64,000 bases of DNA from JBBSOK01 sp965219125 (GTDB taxonomy: Bacteria; Bacteroidota; Bacteroidia; Flavobacteriales; Flavobacteriaceae): positions 2,170,001 through 2,234,000 of the forward strand of contig CBDCMO010000002.1 of NCBI GenBank assembly GCA_965219125.1, read 5' to 3'. Below the pieces are notes generated by a model. That model searched no databases. It was not told the origin of the DNA and was given only the letters and a program-made list of their open reading frames with translations. A program made the translations under genes and the position numbers. Numbering within the stretch: the stretch's first letter is position 1; every line of letters starts with the position of its first letter. Shown in pieces: positions 14,678 through 21,763 of the stretch.

Positions 14678-15619
14678 CTACATCAAAAACTTACCGCTAA
14701 TAGATTTGTTTTCGTTTACACTAACCATAACATCCGCAAATAGCTTTGCACAACTTAAGGCTTTTACTTTCTCACTTTTTTGTTGAAGAGGAATAGAATC
14801 TGTAACAATAAGTTCAATAAGTTTAGATTTTTCAATTCGCTCATAAGCGTTGCCAGAAAGCAATGCGTGTGTACAAACGGCACGAACGCTAAGTGCGCCA
14901 CGTTCCATCATTAAATTTGCAGCGTGGGTTAATGTTCCAGCGGTGTCTACCATATCGTCAACGAGCACAACATTCTTTCCCTTAACATCACCAATAAGTT
15001 CCATATGTGAGATAATATTTGCTTTTTCCCGTTGCTTGTAGCAAATAACCACATCGCTATCCAAAAATTTTGAATAGGCATACGCACGTTTGCTACCGCC
15101 CATATCTGGCGAGGCGATTGTAAGGTTATCAAGTTTTAAACTTCGTAAATATGGTAAGAATATGGTTGAAGCAAAAAGATGATCTACGGGTTTTTCAAAA
15201 AATCCTTGAATTTGGTCTGCGTGAAGATCCATTGTAATTATTCTTGTTGCTCCGGCAGTTTCCAACATTTTGGCTACCAATTTTGCTGCTATGGGCACAC
15301 GCGGTTTATCTTTTCTATCTTGTCTAGCCCAACCAAAATAGGGCATAACGGCGGTAATATGTCGAGCTGACGAGCGTTTAGCAGCATCAATCATTAACAA
15401 AAGCTCCATTAAATGGTCACTGTTTGGATAGGTGCTGCCAATTAAAAATACACGAGAACCACGCACCGATTCTTCAAAAGAAGGTTGAAATTCGCCATCG
15501 CTATAATGGGAAGTTATAATTTTACCAAGATGAATGCCATAAGCATCTGCTATATCTTGAGCTAATGCTTCACTTTGTTTACAGGCAAAAATCTTTGGTT
15601 GTGGTGTGGGAACGCTCAT
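14678..15619 (-). CDS. prs: Ribose-phosphate pyrophosphokinase
   Basis: Makes PRPP from ribose 5-phosphate and ATP for nucleotide, His and Trp synthesis. The 313-residue protein has the expected order: YPNSDHLMELLLMIDA near residue 72, RQDRKDKPRVPIAAKLVA, the metal/ATP signature TMDLHADQIQGFF near 134, and the PRPP loop VVLVDDMVDTAGTL near 215-228. Length is typical. The minus strand carries TACCTTTAC (15648-15656), about 29 bases before the ATG, as a likely -7 element. Confidence 0.97.
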   Translation of the reverse strand: MSVPTPQPKIFACKQSEALAQDIADAYGIHLGKIITSHYSDGEFQPSFEESVRGSRVFLIGSTYPNSDHLMELLLMIDAAKRSSARHITAVMPYFGWARQDRKDKPRVPIAAKLVAKMLETAGATRIITMDLHADQIQGFFEKPVDHLFASTIFLPYLRSLKLDNLTIASPDMGGSKRAYAYSKFLDSDVVICYKQREKANIISHMELIGDVKGKNVVLVDDMVDTAGTLTHAANLMMERGALSVRAVCTHALLSGNAYERIEKSKLIELIVTDSIPLQQKSEKVKALSCAKLFADVMVSVNENKSISGKFLM

Positions 15620-15647
15620 AATATTTAGGTTGTATTATTTGGAAGGC

Positions 15648-15656
15648 GTAAAGGTA
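15648..15656 (-). promoter_or_regulatory. Candidate -7 element of prs (TACCTTTAC)
   Basis: It differs from TAnnTTTG at the last conserved base and has the same TTTAC ending as the elements before serS and the HupE gene. No -33 TTG is visible. Confidence 0.35.
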
Positions 15657-15742
15657 AAAATTTCTGCGATGTAGTGGCAGAAAAATAGGATGGGATATAG
15701 GCTTGAAATATGATATTAATTTTTTATTTTTGTCGCCCGTTT

Positions 15743-15824
15743 GCTCGAGTGGCGGAATTGGTAGACGCGCTGGATTCAAAATCCTGTGTTTTAGGACGTG
15801 CGGGTTCGATTCCCGCCTCGAGTA
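15743..15824 (+). tRNA. tRNA-Leu (anticodon CAA)
   Basis: An 82-nt sequence that folds as a long-variable-arm tRNA. Acceptor arm GCTCGAG pairs with CTCGAGT (last pair G-T), with discriminator A. The anticodon loop TTCAAAA in GGATTCAAAATCC gives CAA (reads UUG), and the T arm is GCGGGTTCGATTCCCGC. CCA is not encoded. A 14-bp terminator hairpin follows within 3 bases. The 3' 56 nt are repeated 366 bases downstream as a relic. Confidence 0.95.
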
Positions 15825-15826
15825 CA

Positions 15827-15863
15827 AAATCCCTAAACGATTCTTCGTTTGGGGATTTTTCAT
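15827..15863 (+). terminator. Terminator after tRNA-Leu
   Basis: Bases 15827-15840 pair with 15845-15858 in a 14-bp stem (one G-T) with loop TTCT, ending in a T-run. It separates the tRNA from the GIY-YIG gene. Confidence 0.85.
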
Positions 15864-15877
15864 TAAAAAGCCTTGTT

Positions 15878-16126
15878 ATGTATGTTGTTTATGCCCTATC
15901 CAGTCTGACTAGAAACTATATTTATATTGGATTAACCGATAATCTCGAACGAAGAATTGCGCAACATAATGCTGGCCACGAAAAAACTACAAAACCCTAT
16001 CTTCCATTTATTGTTCTATATTCTGAAGTTTTGGATACTAGAACGGAAGCTAGGTTAAGAGAAAAATATTGGAAATCTGGAACGGGCAAAAGACAATTAA
16101 GAAAATTAAGAGGTTCAGAAAATTAA
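15878..16126 (+). CDS. Small GIY-YIG nuclease family protein
   Basis: An 82-residue single-domain GIY-YIG protein: YVVYALSSLTRNYIYIGLTD contains the two tyrosine-glycine half motifs, and NLERRIAQHNAG carries the catalytic Arg helix. The family's Glu lies in the RTEARLREKYWKSGTGK segment. Such stand-alone domains nick or cut DNA; UvrC and homing endonucleases share the fold, but this is much shorter than UvrC. The frame is open back through the tRNA and terminator, so the start is a judgement: ATG 15878 is the first one after the terminator that keeps the whole domain. It is bracketed by tRNA-Leu and a 3' tRNA copy, suggesting it is the cargo of a tRNA-targeting element. Confidence 0.85.
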   Translation: MYVVYALSSLTRNYIYIGLTDNLERRIAQHNAGHEKTTKPYLPFIVLYSEVLDTRTEARLREKYWKSGTGKRQLRKLRGSEN

Positions 16127-16134
16127 GATTAATT

Positions 16135-16217
16135 GCTGGATTTAAAATCCTGGATTTTAGGGCGTGCGGGCCTGCCTGCCAATGCACGACAGGCGGGTTC
16201 GATTCCCGCCTCGAATA
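16135..16217 (+). repeat. Relic copy of the tRNA-Leu 3' portion, with an insertion
   Basis: After removing 27 inserted bases (16171-16197) the remaining 56 nt align without gaps to the last 56 nt of tRNA-Leu (15769-15824), with 5 mismatches. The copy starts at the anticodon arm, so it cannot make a tRNA; its anticodon position now reads TAA. The match continues a few bases beyond the 3' end (CAAAA). It looks like one side of a past integration or duplication. Confidence 0.8.
16166..16197 (+). repeat. 22-nt palindromic insertion flanked by a 5-nt duplication
   Basis: Within the relic T arm, GCGGG (16166-16170 and 16193-16197) flanks a 22-nt unit starting CCTGCCTGCC and ending CACGACAG. The outer parts CCTGCCTG and CAGGCGGG can pair. 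The structure looks like a tiny mobile palindrome with a target-site duplication. Confidence 0.6.
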
Positions 16218-16220
16218 CAA

Positions 16221-16252
16221 AAGGCTTCAACAGAGATGTTGGAGCTTTTTTA
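16221..16252 (+). terminator. Terminator-like hairpin after the tRNA relic
   Basis: CTTCAACA and TGTTGGAG pair (one G-T) around GAGA, followed by a CTTTTTTA run. It would end transcripts from the GIY-YIG gene. Confidence 0.6.
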
Positions 16253-16294
16253 TTTTCAACCTATAAACATTCTTTATCTTACTTTCATATTTCT

Positions 16295-16302
16295 TAATTT
16301 TG
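16295..16302 (+). promoter_or_regulatory. -7 promoter element (TAATTTTG) of the acid phosphatase gene
   Basis: TAATTTTG matches TAnnTTTG and lies 30 bases before the ATG. No TTG at the -33 position. Confidence 0.5.
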
Positions 16303-16332
16303 AACTTTTAAATCAATAAATACAATATAAAA

Positions 16333-17151
16333 ATGCGTCTATATTTAACAGCTCTTACTTTTACTGCCATATGTTTAAGTTCTTGCAAAAACCTTCCTTC
16401 AAAAGAAAATTTAGCTTCAATTTCAACTGAAAACATTGAGCAATATGCAATTCAAGGAATTTTGTGGCAACAGACTGCGGGCGAATATAAAGCTTTGTGT
16501 TATCAAGCTTTTAATACGGCAAAATTTCAATTGGAAAAAGAATTGGAAAACCATTTAGCTACAGAAAAACCGCTTGCAATTATAACCGATATTGATGAAA
16601 CTGTTTTGGATAACAGCCCGTATCAAGCCACGCAAGCGAAGGCTGGAAAAAGTTATAGTAGCGAAACTTGGACGGCTTGGGGTAATATGAAATCTGCCCA
16701 AGCTATTCCCGGCGCTTTGGAATTTCTGAAATTTGCAGAGTCGAATGGCGTACAAGTGTTTTATATTTCAGACAGATATGATACGCAAACTGAGGCAACT
16801 TTAGAAAACTTAAGAAAAGCTGGTTTTCCAAATGCCGATACAGATCATATTTTGTTGAAGCAAAAAGGCGTAGATAAAGAAAAACGCCGCCAAATAGTAA
16901 CTTCAAACTATAAAGTTGTATTGTTTTTGGGAGATAATCTTTCAGACTTTTCTAAAATCTTCGACCATCAAACATTGGAGGATAGAAATTCTTTCGCCGA
17001 AAATGAAAAAACCGAATTCGGTAAAAAATTCATTGTTCTTCCCAATCCAATGTATGGCGCTTGGCAAACTGACGGCATCTATGAAGGTAAATACAATTGG
17101 TCGCCCGCTCAAAAAGATTCGATAATTCGTAAAAAGATGAATTCGTATTAA
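16333..17151 (+). CDS. 5'-nucleotidase, lipoprotein e(P4) family (class C acid phosphatase)
   Basis: Surface or periplasmic HAD-type phosphatase that removes phosphate from nucleotides such as NMN. The 272-residue protein has a lipoprotein signal with lipobox LSSCK (Cys at residue 19). It then has the acid-phosphatase motif IITDIDETVLDNSPY (nucleophile Asp and DxD near residue 83), YISDRYDTQTEATLENLRKA (motif II), and the C-terminal FLGDNLSDF motif. Family members include H. influenzae e(P4), used to salvage NAD precursors and haem. It is complete. It precedes the cobalamin riboswitch but has its own promoter. Confidence 0.93.
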   Translation: MRLYLTALTFTAICLSSCKNLPSKENLASISTENIEQYAIQGILWQQTAGEYKALCYQAFNTAKFQLEKELENHLATEKPLAIITDIDETVLDNSPYQATQAKAGKSYSSETWTAWGNMKSAQAIPGALEFLKFAESNGVQVFYISDRYDTQTEATLENLRKAGFPNADTDHILLKQKGVDKEKRRQIVTSNYKVVLFLGDNLSDFSKIFDHQTLEDRNSFAENEKTEFGKKFIVLPNPMYGAWQTDGIYEGKYNWSPAQKDSIIRKKMNSY

Positions 17152-17265
17152 AAATTATTGAAGATTTGAGAGTGTCGAACGTATTTTCAACACCATAATT
17201 ATTTCTATCAAACTGCTAACTGCAACTTCCAACTGCGACTTTTTTTTAACTATCTTCGCCGCACA

Positions 17266-17460
17266 TTTGGTTTGTAGCTGAAATTTCAGCACAATTAAAA
17301 GGGAATTGGGTTATTTTCAATTTGAAAAAGTCCCAAGCTGTTCCCGCAACTGTAAGTCGGCCGAGAAACAATTTTTCGGCGTGCATTCTTTAAAAACCAC
17401 TGTTTCAATATTTGAAATGGGAAGGTAGCACAAACGATAAGCCAGGAGACCTGCCACCTG
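17266..17460 (+). promoter_or_regulatory. Cobalamin (B12) riboswitch
   Basis: The leader has the conserved cobalamin aptamer blocks in order: AAAAGGGAATTGGG, AAGTCCCAAGCTGTTCCCGC, AACTGTAAGTCGG, and the B12 box AGCCAGGAGACCTGCC (17440-17455). The start codon of the BtuB-like receptor lies 46 bases after the aptamer. Adenosylcobalamin binding would hide the ribosome site or terminate transcription, switching off B12 uptake when the cofactor is plentiful. A TATCTTCG element (17251-17258) may be the promoter. Confidence 0.95.
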
Positions 17461-17505
17461 TATAACAACTAAAACAGTGACTTTCGGGTAAAAAGTCTTG
17501 GGTTT

Positions 17506-19338
17506 ATGAAACAGTTTGCGTGCCTTTTATTTTTTTGTGCGGTTTGCCTCACCAGTTTTTCCCAAACGGATACAACCAACGTTTTAGGGGAGGTTTATTT
17601 GCAATCTACCCGACTCAAAGATTCTTCTTACACTACAAATCCGTCAATTATTAATGACAGCGTATTTAAGCAAAACCAAGCTTCGCTTACAAATCTGCTG
17701 AATTTTAACAGCACTATTTACTTTAAGGAAACGGGTTTGGGAATGGTTTCATCACCTTCCTTTCGGGGTACAACAGCTTCGCAAACTGCCGTACTTTGGA
17801 ATGGCATAAATATAAACAGCCAAACAACGGGGCAAACAGATTTTAATACTATAAATATTCGTGGTTATAATTCAATTGAAATAAAACCTGGCGGAAGCAG
17901 CGTTGCAGAAGGAAGTGGCGCAATTGGTGGAACTATAAATTTGGTTAATAAGCTGAATTATAACGAAGGTTTCACAAATGAAATCTTTGCAAATTACGGC
18001 GAATTCAACACCTACGGAATTGATTATAAAACCGCCTATTCTTCCGAAAATACAAGTCTTCAATTAGGTGTTGCACGAAATGGCTCTAATAACAATTATG
18101 ATTATCCTAAAACAGGTTTAAAAAATATAAACGGACAATATCAAAACACGAATGTAAGTTTTGGAGCGGCTACCAAACTTGATTCAAATAATAAACTGAA
18201 AATTTTGGCGAATGTTTTTGACGGCAGACGCAATTTTTCAGTACCAACGCCAAATGCCTTAAAAACAAAATATACCAATTTCAATACCCGCGCTTTAGCG
18301 GAATGGGAAAGTTGGAAAGGCAACTTTTTTTCTAATTTAAAAGTGGCGATTACTACAGAAGAATATCGGTATTTTGCCAATATAAACAGCGATAATTTTT
18401 CCTTCGGAAATGTAAATAGTTTGATTGCGAAATACAGTTTAGATTATACTATTTCGAAAAAAATGCTGCTTAATTTCGGGGCGAATTATACTAGAAATCA
18501 AGGAAAAGGTTCCGACATTCAATCTAAAACTCGTAATCTTTCCGCAGCAAGTTTAAGTTTTAAACAGATTCTCTCAAAATGGGTTTTATATGAGGTAAGT
18601 CTTCGGCAAGAAGTTAACCAAAATTATGGCAATCCGTTGCTTTATTCCGCAGGCATAAGCGCGCATCTTGCAAAATTTTATCAGTTGAAATTAAATACTT
18701 CAAAAAATTATAGAATTCCCACTTTCAATGATTTGTATTATACCGGTTTGGGCAATCCAAATTTGAAACCCGAAAAATCCTATCAAGGGGAAATCAACAA
18801 TAATTTCAATTTAAAAAATACGTCAATTTCGGTTACTGCATATTATAATTCGGTGACAGATTTGTTGCGATATGTGCCAGATTCCTCGGGCTTATTCAAG
18901 CCAGAAAATACGGGTGAAGTTGAAATTTATGGATTGGAATCTATTTTGAAATTTCAGAAGAAAATTGGCAAAAACCAATTCAATCTTTCTGCGACATATG
19001 CGTACACGGTTTCTGAAAATAAGGAAACTGGAAAGCAGCTTGTTTATGTGCCGTTTCATAAGGTTACTACTTCGGTTGGGTATGGTTTTAAAAACTTTTC
19101 AACCTATGTTCAATTTTTAAAAAATGGCGAAGTTTTTACAACTTCAGATAATGATACGGACCGAATTCTTAGCGGATATCTAGTTTCAAATCTTGGTGTT
19201 GAATACAATATTGATTCTCAAAAAAACTATAAAATAGGTTTTCAAGTTCTAAATATTTTGGACGAAGCCTATGAAAGTACGCTTAACCGCCCGATGCCTG
19301 GGCGAAACTTTAATCTTTATATAAACCTAAATCTTTAA
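17506..19338 (+). CDS. btuB: TonB-dependent receptor, BtuB-like (cobalamin uptake)
   Basis: Outer-membrane beta-barrel importer driven by TonB. The 610-residue protein has a signal peptide (MKQFACLLFFCAVCLTSFSQ), then a plug domain (about residues 45-150) with FRGTTASQTAVLWNGININS and PGGSSVAEGSGAIGGTINLV. A 22-strand barrel follows, containing FNDLYYTGLGNPNLKPEKSY and ending NFNLYINLNL. It lacks the N-terminal carboxypeptidase-like domain of SusC receptors and has BtuB size. The riboswitch directly upstream identifies cobalamin or a related corrinoid as the substrate. A BtuG-like lipoprotein starts 4 bases after its stop. Confidence 0.92.
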   Translation: MKQFACLLFFCAVCLTSFSQTDTTNVLGEVYLQSTRLKDSSYTTNPSIINDSVFKQNQASLTNLLNFNSTIYFKETGLGMVSSPSFRGTTASQTAVLWNGININSQTTGQTDFNTINIRGYNSIEIKPGGSSVAEGSGAIGGTINLVNKLNYNEGFTNEIFANYGEFNTYGIDYKTAYSSENTSLQLGVARNGSNNNYDYPKTGLKNINGQYQNTNVSFGAATKLDSNNKLKILANVFDGRRNFSVPTPNALKTKYTNFNTRALAEWESWKGNFFSNLKVAITTEEYRYFANINSDNFSFGNVNSLIAKYSLDYTISKKMLLNFGANYTRNQGKGSDIQSKTRNLSAASLSFKQILSKWVLYEVSLRQEVNQNYGNPLLYSAGISAHLAKFYQLKLNTSKNYRIPTFNDLYYTGLGNPNLKPEKSYQGEINNNFNLKNTSISVTAYYNSVTDLLRYVPDSSGLFKPENTGEVEIYGLESILKFQKKIGKNQFNLSATYAYTVSENKETGKQLVYVPFHKVTTSVGYGFKNFSTYVQFLKNGEVFTTSDNDTDRILSGYLVSNLGVEYNIDSQKNYKIGFQVLNILDEAYESTLNRPMPGRNFNLYINLNL

Positions 19339-19342
19339 AACT

Positions 19343-20431
19343 ATGAAAAAAACTTTTTTAAAATTATTAAGCCTTCTATTACTAATCGCGGCCTCGACAT
19401 CTTGTAGCACCGATACTAATAATGAACCCATTATAATAACGCCACCTTTGGGTACTTATGAAAACGGTATTTTTATTCTGAATGAAGGCGGTTTTGGCTC
19501 TTCAAATTCGTCAGTTTCATTTGTGGATGCTAATGGTCAAGTTTCAAATTCAATTTACAATCAAGTTACAGGAATGAATTTGGGAGATGTTGCGCAAAGT
19601 ATTGGTTTTAATGGCGATAACGCATATATTGTTGTTAATAATTCTTCAACCGTTGAAGTTGTAAATAGATATACTTTTGAGCATATTGCGACGGTTACAA
19701 CATCTATTTTGAATCCACGATTTATCGTTTTTAACGGGACCAAAGGCTACATAAGTAATTGGGGCGATCCAACAAATCCGGCAGATGATTATATTGCTGT
19801 TCTTAACTTGGAGACTAATTTGGTTGATGGCATAATCCCAGTTGCCGAAGGACCCGAAAAATTATTGGTTAATAGCGGTAAATTATATGTGGCCCAAAAA
19901 GGTGGGTATAATTACGGAAATACCATTTCGGTAATTGATTTGACTTCACAAACGCTATCAACCGAAATTACCGTTGCCGATGTTCCAGATTCTATGGTGA
20001 TTGAAAATGGTAAATTATTTTTAATCTGCTCAGGAAAACCAGCATTTACGGGAGATGAAACGGTGGCTAAAATTTTTAAAATAAATGCAACAACAAATGC
20101 TGTTGAAACCGCTATTAGTTTTCCCGAAGCAACGCATCCTTCTTATTTAGAGGCAGATAATGGCTCACTTTATTACTTGTTGGAATCTGATATTTATAGG
20201 TTAAATCCAGTAACTTTTCAATTAGAAAATAACGCATTGTTTTCGCCAACGGCAGATGGTGTTCAGGTTTTATATGGCTTTAACGCACACGACGGTAAAT
20301 TTTATATAGCAGATGCAAAAGATTTTGTATCTAATGGCGAAGCACTTGTTTATGATACAAATGGCGCAATTGCACAACGTTTTACTGTGGGTGTAAATCC
20401 GAATTCGTTTTATTTTGAAAATGATAATTGA
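19343..20431 (+). CDS. BtuG-like surface lipoprotein (YncE/DUF5074-type beta-propeller)
   Basis: A 362-residue lipoprotein (signal MKKTFLKLLSLLLLIAASTS, lipobox Cys at residue 21) followed by repeated propeller blades. Visible repeats include YENGIFILNEGGFGSSNSSV, GDNAYIVVNNSSTVEVVNR, GTKGYISNWG, GKLYVAQKGGYNYGNTISV and DGKFYIADAKDF, consistent with a seven-bladed propeller. In Bacteroides, BtuG proteins of this fold bind B12 tightly on the cell surface and cap BtuB. Position four bases after btuB and under the same riboswitch gives the same role here by inference. Ligand-contact residues cannot be judged from sequence alone. Confidence 0.85.
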   Translation: MKKTFLKLLSLLLLIAASTSCSTDTNNEPIIITPPLGTYENGIFILNEGGFGSSNSSVSFVDANGQVSNSIYNQVTGMNLGDVAQSIGFNGDNAYIVVNNSSTVEVVNRYTFEHIATVTTSILNPRFIVFNGTKGYISNWGDPTNPADDYIAVLNLETNLVDGIIPVAEGPEKLLVNSGKLYVAQKGGYNYGNTISVIDLTSQTLSTEITVADVPDSMVIENGKLFLICSGKPAFTGDETVAKIFKINATTNAVETAISFPEATHPSYLEADNGSLYYLLESDIYRLNPVTFQLENNALFSPTADGVQVLYGFNAHDGKFYIADAKDFVSNGEALVYDTNGAIAQRFTVGVNPNSFYFENDN

Positions 20432-20453
20432 GTTTTATAATTTTAAGTAATTA

Positions 20454-20489
20454 AATTCAGCAAGTAGCGTGCAAACTACTTGCTGAATT
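20454..20489 (+). terminator. Long perfect hairpin after the btuB-btuG operon
   Basis: Two 14-bp perfect arms (20454-20467 and 20476-20489) surround an 8-nt loop. There is no long T-run, only CAATTT. The right arm contains the -33 TTG of the next promoter, so terminator and promoter overlap. Confidence 0.65.
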
Positions 20490-20507
20490 CAATTTATAGT
20501 AAATTTG
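20480..20507 (+). promoter_or_regulatory. Promoter of the thioesterase gene (TTG-N17-TAAATTTG)
   Basis: TTG at 20480-20482 and TAAATTTG at 20500-20507 are 17 bases apart. The start codon is 45 bases downstream. Confidence 0.65.
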
Positions 20508-20552
20508 TATCTCCAATGAAAGAACTCAATTTTGATTGAAAGCAAAAATTTT

Positions 20553-20939
20553 ATGACGATAGAAGAAAGAAAATCAAATTCTGAAACCCGAATATTTAAG
20601 GCAGTATTCCCAAACACCACAAACCATTACGACACACTTTTTGGTGGCACTGCAATGCAATTGATGGATGAGGTTGCATTTATAACGGCAACTCGTTTTA
20701 GTAGGCAACGGATGGTAACCGTTTCTTCAGACAGAATTGATTTTAGAAAACCTATTCCCGCAGGTACAATTGTTGAATTAATAGGTAAAGTTTCATATTT
20801 GGGCACAACAAGTTTAAAGGTAAAAGTTGAGATATTTGTTGAAGAAATGTATAGTGAAAGCCGTGAAAAAGCTGTAAGCGGAGAATTTACATTTGTAGCA
20901 ATAGATGAAATTAAAAATCCAGTCGCGATAATAAAATAA
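20553..20939 (+). CDS. Acyl-CoA thioesterase (hot-dog fold, YciA/BACH type)
   Basis: Hydrolyses acyl-CoA to free acid and CoA in the cytosol. The 128-residue protein is one hot-dog domain: MTIEERKSNSETRIFKAVFP, NHYDTLFGGTAMQLMDEVAF (the typical N/D-x-x-G-x-x-FGG helix entry), VSSDRIDFRKPIPAGTIVEL and SREKAVSGEFTFVAIDE. ATG 20553 is preferred to the in-frame TTG at 20532 because residues before MTIEE do not belong to the family. It lies 10 bases before a VOC protein gene, probably in one transcript. Confidence 0.88.
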   Translation: MTIEERKSNSETRIFKAVFPNTTNHYDTLFGGTAMQLMDEVAFITATRFSRQRMVTVSSDRIDFRKPIPAGTIVELIGKVSYLGTTSLKVKVEIFVEEMYSESREKAVSGEFTFVAIDEIKNPVAIIK

Positions 20940-20949
20940 ATTAGCAAAT

Positions 20950-21420
20950 ATGAAAAAATCCGTAATATTAGCAATTGTATTGGCCGCAACTTTTTGTCTC
21001 GGCTTTGCTTCAAAATCCTTATTAACAACCAATAGCAACACAATGAAAAAAGTAACAGGTATTGGCGGTGTCTTTTTTAAATGTAAAGACCCGCAAAAAA
21101 TGACCGCATGGTATCAAAAACATCTTGGGTTAGAAACAAACCCGTATGGAGCAACCTTTGAGTGGTATGAAGGTGAAGACAGCAAAACCAAAGCCCAAAC
21201 ACAATGGACACCTTTCCCTGAAGACTCAAAATACTTTGAACCTTCAAACAAAGACTTTATGATAAATTATCGAGTTGAAAATCTTGAAGCTTTGGTTCAT
21301 GATTTAAAAAAAGAAGGTGTGACAATTGTAGATAAAATTGAAACGTACGACTACGGTAAATTTGTGCATATTCTTGACGAAGAAGGAAATAAAGTACAAC
21401 TTTGGGAGCCAGCTGATTAA
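20950..21420 (+). CDS. VOC family (glyoxalase/bleomycin-resistance fold) protein with N-terminal hydrophobic segment
   Basis: The core from residue 32 (MKKVTGIGGVFFKCKDPQKM) is one vicinal-oxygen-chelate domain with WYQKHLGLETNPYGATFEW, INYRVENLEALVHDLKKEG and GKFVHILDEEGNKVQLWEP. The last Glu is a usual metal ligand. VOC proteins include glyoxalases, dioxygenases and drug-binding proteins; the substrate cannot be read. Residues 1-31 (MKKSVILAIVLAATFCLGFA and following) resemble a signal peptide or anchor. Either the protein is exported or translation really begins at ATG 21043, giving the usual cytosolic form. Confidence 0.8.
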   Translation: MKKSVILAIVLAATFCLGFASKSLLTTNSNTMKKVTGIGGVFFKCKDPQKMTAWYQKHLGLETNPYGATFEWYEGEDSKTKAQTQWTPFPEDSKYFEPSNKDFMINYRVENLEALVHDLKKEGVTIVDKIETYDYGKFVHILDEEGNKVQLWEPAD

Positions 21421-21617
21421 TCGTAACTTCAATAAAAGATTTGAAAATTTTTTACTTCTTTCTGAATTGTTTGCTATTTTAGAAAATTGAATCTTCCAAA
21501 AATCTTAAAATTTTGTTGTGCCAATAATTTTATTAAAAACTGCACCAAATTTTTTATACATTTATTTAACTTTGAAAATATAAAATTTTGACTATTCCAA
21601 AAGTCGAAATAAAGCTT

Positions 21618-21716
21618 ATGAAAATTTCTTTACCAATTTCAATAATTTTAAAAATACAAGTGCCTGATGTTGCGGTAACATTCAGCACTATTGATGATGC
21701 TTATAAAATAGTATAA
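21618..21716 (+). CDS. Possible small ORF in the 343-bp gap before the permease gene
   Basis: A 32-codon frame from ATG 21618 reads MKISLPISIILKIQVPDVAV, then TFSTIDDAYKIV. Its codon choice looks like that of coding DNA and it is the only feature in the gap besides an imperfect inverted repeat (about 21660-21690). No promoter or homologue is recognised, so it may be chance. Confidence 0.2.
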   Translation: MKISLPISIILKIQVPDVAVTFSTIDDAYKIV

Positions 21717-21763
21717 TAACGTCAACTAATTTGGCGTCTAACATAACAAATCTTCAAAAAAAG

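Noticed and set aside
15710..16126. A 138-codon frame running through tRNA-Leu into the GIY-YIG gene
   Set aside because: The first half is translated tRNA and terminator hairpin; the GIY-YIG domain begins after ATG 15878.
16135..16217. A second tRNA gene
   Set aside because: Only the part from the anticodon arm onwards is present, the T arm is interrupted by 27 bases and no 5' half precedes it.
16069..16266. A 65-codon frame across the tRNA relic
   Set aside because: It reads the relic, the palindromic insertion and the hairpin; no protein-like character.
20627..21043. 138-codon minus-strand frame over the thioesterase gene
   Set aside because: It is antisense to a well-supported hot-dog thioesterase and has no domain features.
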